Positions 24,300 to 32,308 of a stretch of 32,308 nt of DNA are shown here, piece by piece. The DNA comes from Gammaproteobacteria bacterium (GTDB taxonomy: Bacteria > Pseudomonadota > Gammaproteobacteria > Steroidobacterales > Steroidobacteraceae). The translations under genes were made by a program, and so were the position numbers. Under the pieces are notes generated by a model. That model saw only the letters and a list, made by a program, of their open reading frames with translations. It was not told where the DNA came from and did not search any database. The stretch spans positions 1-32,308 of the forward strand of contig VEPJ01000146.1 in NCBI GenBank assembly GCA_012026925.1. The letters are read 5' to 3'. How positions within the stretch are numbered: the first letter of the stretch is position 1; each line of letters opens with the position of its first letter.

Positions 24300-25929
24300 G
24301 GAAGCGCTCGCAGTTCTTCCTTCCCTCGTCGCCTGCGGGCAGGCCGCGGCAGATGTCCCCGGTCCGCTTGCGCAGCGTCTCGACGACCGCGGCCCGGTCG
24401 CCCGTCCTGCCCCACTCGAGCAGCTTCGCGCTCAACTGCTCGAGTCGGGTCCGCGTGCGCTGGTAGAAGGCGTCCGGCGAGCTCCCGAGCTCGCCGATGA
24501 CCTTCAGCCCCGTCTGCTCGATCGCCTTGGTGTCGTCGGGCGTCATCTCGAGCAGCCCGACGAGATAGCTGTAGCCCCACTGGAACCGCGTTGCGGGCCC
24601 CTGCGCACCGTCGTAGGCGCGCGCGAGCCACTGGACGGCCTCGTCCTTGCGACCTGCCTTTTCCGCGAGGTCGGCGAGATCGAGCATGAAGTAATACGGC
24701 GACGGCGACTTCTCGAGCGCGGCCACGAGCAGCGCGTTGGCGTCCTCGTCGAGCCCCGCTTCCCAGTACACGTTGGCAGCGGCATTGATGACCGCCTGTC
24801 GCGCATTGGGATCCTTCGTCTCGGCATCGAGGCGCGCGATCGTCGAGTGGATCTGGTCGAGCAACGCCGGCGGCAGCGGGGCCCCCGGATGATCGAGCTG
24901 GGCCAGCAGCACTCGCGCGCGCAGCACCTTGATCTCGTCGGGTGCGGAGAGCGGGGTCGCCTTGTCGGCGACCAGGCGATCGAGAGCGGCTCCCCACGCG
25001 CGGGTGAGCTCCGCGCGCTCCGGCGTGCCGGCGTTCGACAGCAGTCCGATCGCGTCCCGCGAGCCGTAGATCAGGTTGTCGAGATTCGCCTGGTCCACGG
25101 ACGGTGAGGCGAGGAGATCGACGAGCTGCTTGCGCGCAGCGGCGCGATCGAGGCCTGTGAGGGGCGACTTGCCGCCCGTCGTTTCGGCCGCCGCGGCGCC
25201 GAGGTATTCGAAGAACAGTCGCGCGCAGTCGCCCTTCATCTCGGCCGGACAGCGCTGGCTCAACGTCCGGAACGTCTTCAGCCGGTCCTTCGCCGGCAGG
25301 ACGCGACCGTTGTCCGAGCCCCAGGAGTAATAGGCGAGCAGCTGCCAGTCGTTGGCCGTGACGTCCCCGCCGGCCGTGGCGGCCGCGAGGATTTCCTTCA
25401 CCGGCCGCGCGTCCGCAATCGCGACGTCGAGGATCTTCGCGTAGCGCTCGATGTTGACGTTGCCGGGCAGCCGCGTGATCTCGGTCCCGTCCGGCCGGAA
25501 CAGGATCATCGTGGGATAACCCACGACGCCGAAGCGCTCGCCCTGCTTCTGGGCGCTGGGCGTGTCGCCATCGAGATAGACGGGTACGAACAGGCGGCTG
25601 CGCTCCTGGAACTCGCGGCGGTTGAAGATCGTCGCCTTGATCTGCGCGCAGGGCGGGCACCACTCGGCGCCCCAGTACAGGAAGAGCGGCTTCGGCGCCG
25701 CCTTGGCCGCGGCGAACGCGGCGTCCACGTCGCCGTCGAACCAGGCGATGCCGGGTGGCAGGTGCGAGTCGGTCTTTGCCCCGACTGCGGCTGCTGCGGG
25801 CGGCTTCTCGCTGGCGGGCACGGTTGCCGACGAGGGCGTCTGCTTGCGCGAACACGCAGCCAGGGAGAGTGCAAGGGCCAACGTCGCAACGACGGCGGTC
25901 GCGTGGATGGAAGAGGTATTCGGTCGCAT
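24265..25929 (-). CDS. Thioredoxin-fold lipoprotein with C-terminal helical repeats
   Basis: The protein has 554 residues from ATG 25929; the track's 597-residue start lies beyond the divergent promoter. The lipobox is LAAC with Cys26. A thioredoxin domain (about residues 60-185) has the redox pair C91-P-P-C94 in GAEWCPPC and the cis-Pro loop GYPTM. The remaining 350 residues are alpha-helical and Ala/Leu/Asp-rich, resembling TPR-like repeats (YYFMLDLADLAEKAGRKDEA). It probably acts as a periplasmic thiol oxidoreductase or thiol sensor attached to a membrane. No partner is visible. The start has no usable Shine-Dalgarno sequence; a well-spaced promoter ends 6 nt upstream. Confidence 0.87.
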   Translation of the reverse strand: MRPNTSSIHATAVVATLALALSLAACSRKQTPSSATVPASEKPPAAAAVGAKTDSHLPPGIAWFDGDVDAAFAAAKAAPKPLFLYWGAEWCPPCAQIKATIFNRREFQERSRLFVPVYLDGDTPSAQKQGERFGVVGYPTMILFRPDGTEITRLPGNVNIERYAKILDVAIADARPVKEILAAATAGGDVTANDWQLLAYYSWGSDNGRVLPAKDRLKTFRTLSQRCPAEMKGDCARLFFEYLGAAAAETTGGKSPLTGLDRAAARKQLVDLLASPSVDQANLDNLIYGSRDAIGLLSNAGTPERAELTRAWGAALDRLVADKATPLSAPDEIKVLRARVLLAQLDHPGAPLPPALLDQIHSTIARLDAETKDPNARQAVINAAANVYWEAGLDEDANALLVAALEKSPSPYYFMLDLADLAEKAGRKDEAVQWLARAYDGAQGPATRFQWGYSYLVGLLEMTPDDTKAIEQTGLKVIGELGSSPDAFYQRTRTRLEQLSAKLLEWGRTGDRAAVVETLRKRTGDICRGLPAGDEGRKNCERFLSPAAPATQGA

Positions 25930-25935
25930 CCTGTC

Positions 25936-25964
25936 AGGATACTGATCCGGTCGAACGCGGGCAA
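25936..25964 (-). promoter_or_regulatory. Sigma-70-like promoter for the thioredoxin-like gene, leaderless geometry
   Basis: On the minus strand TTGCCC (25959-25964), a 17-bp spacer and TATCCT (25936-25941) form a plausible promoter. Six bases (GACAGG) separate the -10 box from ATG 25929, so the message should begin at or next to the start codon. Confidence 0.6.
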
Positions 25965-25974
25965 AGCGCGCGCA

Positions 25975-26003
25975 TTGCGCATCTTCGCGGCGACGACTAT
26001 CGT
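25975..26003 (+). promoter_or_regulatory. Sigma-70-like promoter for the CDF transporter gene
   Basis: TTGCGC (25975-25980), a 17-bp spacer and TATCGT (25998-26003) precede ATG 26030, which has AAGGG about 8 nt upstream. The promoter is back to back with that of the divergent thioredoxin-like gene, with 10 bp between the -35 boxes. Confidence 0.6.
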
Positions 26004-26029
26004 GAATCGCACACCCAAGGGCTCCCGCG

Positions 26030-26941
26030 ATGTCGTCCGACCACGGCTCCTCCGCCAAGGCGATCCTTTATGCGTTCCTCGCGAACCTGGGGATCGCGAT
26101 CACGAAGAGCGCGGCGGCCGCTTTCACGAACTCCGGGAGCATGCTCGCGGAAGCGATCCACTCCTACGCCGACTGCACGAACCAGGTGCTGCTGTACCTG
26201 GGCCTGAAGCAGGCGGACAAGCCCCCCACGGCCGAACACCCGCTCGGCTTCGGCAAGGCGACCTATTTCTGGAGCTTCGTGGTCGCCCTGCTGCTCTTCA
26301 GCATCGGCGGCCTGTTCTCGATCTACGAAGGCTGGCACAAGCTGCACCAGCCGGAGGCACTCAACAAGGCCTGGGTCGCGCTCACCGTGCTCGGCATCGC
26401 GATCGTGCTGGAAACCGGCAGCCTGGTCGGATGCCTGAACGAGATACGCAAGATCCGGCGCGACCGCGGGTTCGGCACGTGGCTCGAGCACACCCGCAAC
26501 GCGGAACTCGTCGTCGTACTCGGCGAGGACATCGCGGCGCTGACGGGACTCGCGCTCGCCTTCGTGTTCGTCTCGCTCGCGGCCTGGACCGGCGACACGC
26601 GCTTCGACGCGATCGGTTCGATCGCCATCGGCGTGGTGCTGATCCTGGTCGCGGCGTTCATCGCGGTGCGCATCAGCGCGCTCCTGATCGGGAAGTCGGC
26701 CGAGCCGCACCTCGAGCGTCGCATCGACGCGCTGATCGCGGCCGACCCGGCCATCGAGAAGCTGCTCAACACGATCACCCTGCAGATGGGGCCGAAGGTC
26801 GTGCTCGCCGCCAAGGTGAAGATGCAGCCGGGTCTCAGCATCGAGACGGCCGTGCAGCGCCTGAACGAGCTCGAGCGGCGCATCAAGGAGGAGGCGCCGG
26901 AGGTCGGCTGGTGCTTCGTCGAGCCCGACGTCAGCGACTGA
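26030..26941 (+). CDS. Cation diffusion facilitator (CDF) metal transporter
   Basis: This 303-residue protein has about six membrane helices and a C-terminal cytoplasmic domain (about residues 215-303), as usual for CDF exporters of Zn2+, Fe2+, Mn2+ or Co2+. The helix-2 metal site is H44-S-Y-A-D48 in EAIHSYADCTNQ, followed by HPLGFGKATYFWSF. In helix 5 the usual HxxxD is replaced by E166-D167 in VVLGEDIAALTG, a form I associate with the ZnT9/SLC30A9-like branch. Metal specificity therefore cannot be read from the standard quartet. It has a clear promoter and ribosome binding site. Its 3' end overlaps convergent hutG by 11 bp. Confidence 0.92.
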   Translation: MSSDHGSSAKAILYAFLANLGIAITKSAAAAFTNSGSMLAEAIHSYADCTNQVLLYLGLKQADKPPTAEHPLGFGKATYFWSFVVALLLFSIGGLFSIYEGWHKLHQPEALNKAWVALTVLGIAIVLETGSLVGCLNEIRKIRRDRGFGTWLEHTRNAELVVVLGEDIAALTGLALAFVFVSLAAWTGDTRFDAIGSIAIGVVLILVAAFIAVRISALLIGKSAEPHLERRIDALIAADPAIEKLLNTITLQMGPKVVLAAKVKMQPGLSIETAVQRLNELERRIKEEAPEVGWCFVEPDVSD

Positions 26942-27905
26942 ACGCCGCGATCTCGTAGATGATGCGGGCCGCGGTGCGCGCGGTCCGGCCGGCCACGTCG
27001 TGGGCCGGGTTGAGTTCCGCGACGTCCGCCAGCAGCAGCTTGCTGGACGCCGTGCCGTGGAGGCACGCGGCAAGCACTCCACGCAGGAGCCCGATCGCGC
27101 GATGCAGCGCCAGGCCCAGGCCGGACGGCGCGCTCACGCCGGGGGCCACTGCGGGTGGCAGCACGTCGAGGCAGAACGTCAGGTAGATCGCCGAAGACTC
27201 CTCGACGAAGCGGCGCAGCCGATCCTCGGCTTCGCGTTCGGCGGCGTCCACGTCGTAGATGATCTCGGTCCCCAGCGCGGCCGCCCTGCGGAGGAGGGCC
27301 TCGGTATTGGATGCAGGGCTCGCACCGATGCAGAGATAGCGGAACTCGCGCCCGGCAGCAGCCCGCGCTTCCGCGATCTGCAGGAACGGCGTGCCGGACG
27401 TGCCGCGCCCCGCCGTTTCCGGGCGGCGGAGATCGAGGTGCGCGTCGAAATTGATGATGCCCAGGCGATCGAGGCGGGGATCGCCGGCAAGGGAGAGTTC
27501 CGCACCCTGGTATGCCGCCCAGGCAATCTCGTGTCCGCCGCCGAGCCCGATCGGCAGGTGCCGGGCCCGGAGCAGTGCGGCGAGGCGGGTTGCGTAGTCC
27601 TGCTGCGCGACCTCGAGCGCATCGCCCTCGCAGACGACATCTCCCGCGTCGTAGAGCCTCGCGACGTCGCCGCCGTGCCACGCCAGATTGCCCAGCGCGC
27701 GACGCAGTTCGCGCGGGCCGTCGGCGGCGCCCGGACGGCCATGGTTGCGCCGCACGCCGGCGTCGCACCCGAAGCCGAGCAGCGCGACACCCTTGCCGTC
27801 GGCGGCCGCGACGGGCCGGACGACCTGGTGCCAGCGCCGGCCGAGCTCGCCGTCCGCGGCGTCCACCCGGCCGGTCCATGAGCTCATGTCGTCGCGATGC
27901 GGCAC
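26931..27905 (-). CDS. hutG: Formimidoylglutamase (ureohydrolase family)
   Basis: This 324-residue protein is the last gene of the hut operon. It hydrolyses N-formimidoyl-L-glutamate to glutamate and formamide, completing the direct histidine route. Manganese ligands are His125 in GGGHE and Asp154/His156/Asp158 in NFDAHLD. In the third site the usual D-x-D reads C245-L-D247 (TFCLDVLPPAVAPGVSAP). The PAVAPGVSAP run still identifies a formimidoylglutamase rather than arginase or agmatinase. GTG 27905 is chosen because AGGAGG lies 4 nt upstream; ATG 27887 would be 22 nt from that site. The gap to hutI is 10 bp. Confidence 0.9.
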   Translation of the reverse strand: MPHRDDMSSWTGRVDAADGELGRRWHQVVRPVAAADGKGVALLGFGCDAGVRRNHGRPGAADGPRELRRALGNLAWHGGDVARLYDAGDVVCEGDALEVAQQDYATRLAALLRARHLPIGLGGGHEIAWAAYQGAELSLAGDPRLDRLGIINFDAHLDLRRPETAGRGTSGTPFLQIAEARAAAGREFRYLCIGASPASNTEALLRRAAALGTEIIYDVDAAEREAEDRLRRFVEESSAIYLTFCLDVLPPAVAPGVSAPSGLGLALHRAIGLLRGVLAACLHGTASSKLLLADVAELNPAHDVAGRTARTAARIIYEIAAFSR

Positions 27906-27915
27906 CGTGCCTCCT

Positions 27916-29139
27916 TCAGATCGGGCGCTCGAGCACGATCGCGCCGTCCTTGACGACCATGCTGCATGGATTGAAGCCCACCCAGTAGCCGAGTTCGTCG
28001 AGCGTGTCGACGGACCACACGGCGAAGTCCGCCGCGCTGCCGGGCGCGATCGAGCCGCGTTGCCGGGCGAGTCCGAGTGCGCGAGCGGCGTGGCGAGTGA
28101 CGCCGAGCAGCACTTCCTCGCTCGTCATGCCGAACAGGCGGCGCGCCATGTTCATCGCGAGCAGCAGCGAGGCGCCCGGCGCGGAGCCCGGATTGCAGTC
28201 CGACGCGACGGCGAGCGGGACTCCGTGCGCACGTAGCGCCTGCAGCGGCGGTAACTGCTTCTCGGCGAGCACGTAGAACGCGACGGGCAGCATCACGGCG
28301 ACCGTGCCACTGCGGCCGAGCGCCGCGGCTTCCTGTTCGCTTGCGTACTCGAGATGGTCGCAGGACAGCGCGCGGTGCCGTGCGGCGACCTGGCTGCCGC
28401 CCACGTTGGACAGCTGCTCCGTGTGGAGTCGCACGGGCAGGCCCAGGCTTCCCGCGGCTGCAAAGATCCGATCGCACTGGGCCGACGAGAAGGCGATGTC
28501 CTCGCAGTACGCGTCCACGGCGTCGACCAGGGCGGGTTCGCGCTCCCGTGCCAGTCGGGGCAGCCAGTCGCTGCAGATCGTATCGACGTACTCGTCGGCG
28601 CGGCCGCCGAATTCCGGCGGCAGCGCATGCGCAGCCAGGAAACTGGTCGAGACCGTGACCGGATGCTCCGTACCGAGCCTGCGCGCCACGCGGAGCATCT
28701 TCGCTTCCGCTTCGAACTCGAGGCCATAGCCCGACTTGATCTCGACCGTGGTCACGCCTTCGTGCAGCAGCGACTGCAGGCGAGGGCGGCTGTGCTCAAC
28801 GAGCGAGTCCTCGGTGGCGGCACGCGTCGCCCGCATCGTACTCACGATGCCGCCACCCTCGCGCGCGATCTCCGCGTAACTGCTGCCGGACGTGCGACGG
28901 GCGAACTCGGCCGCGCGCTGTCCCGCGAACACGAGGTGCGTGTGGCAATCGACCAGGCCCGGCGTCAGCCAGCGTCCGGCGAGTTCGACGGTGCGGTCGG
29001 GCCGCGTTCCTGCGGGCAGTTCCTGCTCGGCGCCGACCCACTCGACGATTCCGTCGCGTGTCAGCACGGCGCCCGGCGCGTGCACCTGCATGCGTTCGTC
29101 GCAGGTGGCGATGCGGGCCTTGCGCCAGAGCGTGCGCAT
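27916..29139 (-). CDS. hutI: Imidazolonepropionase
   Basis: This 407-residue amidohydrolase opens the imidazolone ring to give formimidoylglutamate, the third step of histidine breakdown. Metal-binding H66 and H68 lie in VDCHTHLVFAG, H239 and E241 in LHTEQLSN, H262 in SCDHLEY and D314 in SDCNPGS. Length and motif order match HutI. The start ATG lies 4 bp after the hutU stop with only a weak ribosome binding site, so translation is probably coupled. The product passes to HutG, encoded next. Confidence 0.96.
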   Translation of the reverse strand: MRTLWRKARIATCDERMQVHAPGAVLTRDGIVEWVGAEQELPAGTRPDRTVELAGRWLTPGLVDCHTHLVFAGQRAAEFARRTSGSSYAEIAREGGGIVSTMRATRAATEDSLVEHSRPRLQSLLHEGVTTVEIKSGYGLEFEAEAKMLRVARRLGTEHPVTVSTSFLAAHALPPEFGGRADEYVDTICSDWLPRLAREREPALVDAVDAYCEDIAFSSAQCDRIFAAAGSLGLPVRLHTEQLSNVGGSQVAARHRALSCDHLEYASEQEAAALGRSGTVAVMLPVAFYVLAEKQLPPLQALRAHGVPLAVASDCNPGSAPGASLLLAMNMARRLFGMTSEEVLLGVTRHAARALGLARQRGSIAPGSAADFAVWSVDTLDELGYWVGFNPCSMVVKDGAIVLERPI

Positions 29140-29143
29140 GGGA

Positions 29144-30798
<1,655 letters not shown>

Positions 30799-30802
<4 letters not shown>

Positions 30803-32151
30803 GTGGGGCGTACCCGCGGCGCGAGCCAGCGATAGAGGAGCAGGGTCGCGAGCAGGCCGACGCAGAAGAGCGCGATCAGCCACGCCACGCGAACGAAGAA
30901 GTAATCCACCAGCGAGCGCCCCTTGCTCACGCTCGCGTCGAGCGCGGTGCCGAGTTGCGGCGCCTGCGTCCCGACCGTGCCGAGCAGGACCTGCAGCTGG
31001 TTCGCGGCGCGCGTGATCTCCGCCGCGGCCTGCGTGTATTCGCTGATGTCGAACGGCTTGCCGGGCGGCTCGCCGGGCTTGCGATCGAAGCGCGCGACGA
31101 GCGTGTCGATCGCCTGCACCGCCTGGTCCACCGATGTGGCGGCGGTGTTGCCGGCCTCGAGCGCCGCGCGCACGTCGAGCAGCATCGGGCGCAGCGTGGC
31201 CTGCTGCGACTCGAGCGTGTCGGACAGCTGCCGGATCGCGGCGTCACGCTCGGCGGACAGCGTCGCGGGCAATGCCTCGGCCACGGCGGCGAAGCGGGCT
31301 GCGGAGTCCGCCAGGCTCGCGGTCTGCTGCTGCAGCTTCTGCGACTCGGGCCCGGCCGCCATGCGATTGAGCGAGCGGTCGAGCTGCAGGTCGAAGATCA
31401 CCGGCATGCGCTGCGCGTAGAAGATCGCGCGTTCGGCCATCAGGCGCGTCTGCTCCACCTGGCGTACCGCGGGGTCGAGGCCGGCCATCGGGTCGAGCCC
31501 GATCAGGCCCATGAGGCCACCGGAAAGGAGCGTGCCGCCCTTCGCGTCCTGCACGTGCATCTCGTTGACGAAGCTCTGGAAGCGGACGAACGGAACGTTC
31601 ACCACGTCCGGGTTCTGCTTCTGCCACTCGACGAAGAGACTGCGGAGTTCCTGCTGCTGGGCCGGGCTCAGGGTGTCGGTGACGAGCAGCCACGCGGCCG
31701 ATTCGAGTTCGCGGTGCGCCGTCAGCAGCGGCTGCGCCTGCGGCGGCAGGCGATGACCGATCGTCTCCTCGACGACCATCCTGCTCAGCGTGGCGAGCGT
31801 GACGAGGTCGAGGCTGCTCACGACGGGACTGTCGCCCGAGGCGCTGATGTACGCCGCGTTCGCCTGCTCGAGCAGCCATCCGGAGAGGACGTAGCGCTGC
31901 CCCGCGTCCATCACCATCGGCTCGGTGTCCCGCACCGCCTCGATCAGCCGGCCGACGTACTCGTCCGCGAACCGGAGATTGCGGGCCTGGCGCTGCACGA
32001 GCAGGGGCTTGGTTTCCTCGGCCTTGCGGGCCGAGGGTGTCATGTCCTCGATCGTCTTGCAGCCGGCGAGCGCGATCGCCGCGGCCACCATGCAGAGGAG
32101 GGTGGGCCCGAGGCGGGAGGACGCAGGAAGCAGGGAGCCGGTACGGAACAT
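30799..32151 (-). CDS. Unrecognised lipoprotein with helical body and C-terminal membrane anchor, coupled to hutU
   Basis: This 450-residue protein has a signal sequence with lipobox LAGC (Cys31). Its long body is rich in Ala, Gln, Leu, Glu and Asp and should be mainly alpha-helical; residues about 270-410 look coil-forming ([40 protein letters not shown]). One strong membrane segment near the end ([19 protein letters not shown]) is followed by a basic tail. The body recalls the sensory or spacer regions of chemoreceptor-like proteins, but there is no signalling domain. It may bridge a lipid anchor and the inner membrane. No family or function is recognised. Its TGA overlaps the hutU ATG. A promoter with leaderless geometry precedes it. 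Confidence 0.8.
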
Positions 32152-32157
32152 CCGCGA

Positions 32158-32186
32158 AGTATGGTCAGCGGGAGGTCCCGTGCAAA
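32158..32186 (-). promoter_or_regulatory. Candidate promoter of the envelope-protein/hutUIG operon
   Basis: On the minus strand TTTGCA (32181-32186), a 17-bp spacer and CATACT (32158-32163) lie upstream of ATG 32151, with TCGCGG as the only 6 nt between. No HutC-like palindrome was noticed in the gap 32152-32271. Confidence 0.45.
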
Positions 32187-32233
32187 GGGCGGGCGCGGCG
32201 GGCGGGTCAGGAGCGCCGTGCCCACGGTGCGCC

Positions 32234-32239
32234 TAGAAT
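32234..32239 (+). promoter_or_regulatory. -10-like TAGAAT for the gene at the right edge
   Basis: CCTAGAATGGCAGAC carries TAGAAT 32 nt upstream of GTG 32272. Unlike the leaderless cases, a GGAG ribosome binding site lies between. The -35 region is poor. Confidence 0.4.
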
Positions 32240-32271
32240 GGCAGACAACCCGTCATCACCCCGGAGCCCAC

Positions 32272-32308
32272 GTGATCCGCTGGATCGTCATCCTCTCGCT
32301 GCTGCAGG
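32272..32308 (+). CDS. Start of an unidentified gene (3' truncated by window edge)
   Basis: GTG 32272 has GGAG (32262-32265) 6 nt upstream and opens a frame reading MIRWIVILSLLQ, a short basic n-region plus hydrophobic stretch typical of a signal peptide or first membrane helix. Only 12 codons are present. It diverges from the envelope-protein gene. No product can be named. Confidence 0.45.
   Translation, partial: MIRWIVILSLLQ

Overview
The window is about 32 kb of very GC-rich DNA, with tightly packed genes and strong third-position G/C bias that produces long antisense shadow ORFs. Gene content points to the chromosome of an aerobic, heterotrophic member of Pseudomonadota, probably beta or gamma. 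It includes an acs/yjcH/actP acetate locus with the DUF294 and exonuclease partners known from Pseudomonas and its relatives, an HrpB helicase, a MacAB-type exporter and hutU-hutI-hutG. No phage, integrase, IS transposase, CRISPR array, rRNA or tRNA was seen. The genus cannot be named from the sequence alone.

Layout. (1) 1-5830 is the acetate block: the 3' end of acetyl-CoA synthetase, a perfect 64-bp palindrome, a pair of operator-like dyads, a DUF485 protein, an ActP-type symporter with an unusual charged insertion, a cNMP/CBS/DUF294 signalling protein and a DEDDh exonuclease. (2) 5930-9280 encodes surface proteins: a secreted DUF11 protein with a CFI-box C-terminus, a DUF4382-like lipoprotein, and an NlpC/P60 lipoprotein on the other strand. 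(3) 9417-13659 is a MacA-like adaptor, a separate ATPase and two paralogous permeases. (4) 13666-18227 holds HrpB (minus), a DUF456 membrane protein (plus), a palindrome filling the gap between two convergent genes, and a CBS/helix-hairpin-helix pair (minus). (5) 18369-21840 is a three-gene cassette joined by 4-bp start/stop overlaps: membrane-anchored alpha/beta hydrolase, PLD/ClsC-like enzyme and a small two-cysteine membrane protein. (6) 21837-26941 holds a free-standing secretin-fragment protein with threonine aldolase (minus), a GNAT acetyltransferase (plus), a thioredoxin-like lipoprotein (minus) and a CDF metal transporter (plus). (7) 26931-32151 is a histidine-degradation operon (hutU-hutI-hutG, minus) headed by an unrelated envelope protein whose stop overlaps the hutU start. 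A new gene begins at the right edge.

Two patterns recur. At several transcription-unit heads a -10-like hexamer lies 6 nt upstream of the start codon with no Shine-Dalgarno sequence, suggesting leaderless mRNAs. Long palindromes built on GGGGAC units, and one REP-like element, sit in the intergenic gaps. The best candidates for undescribed biology are the hydrolase/PLD/small-protein cassette, the envelope protein coupled to hutU, and the DUF11-CFI/DUF4382 pair. All protein functions are inferred from motifs and family memory; no database search was run.
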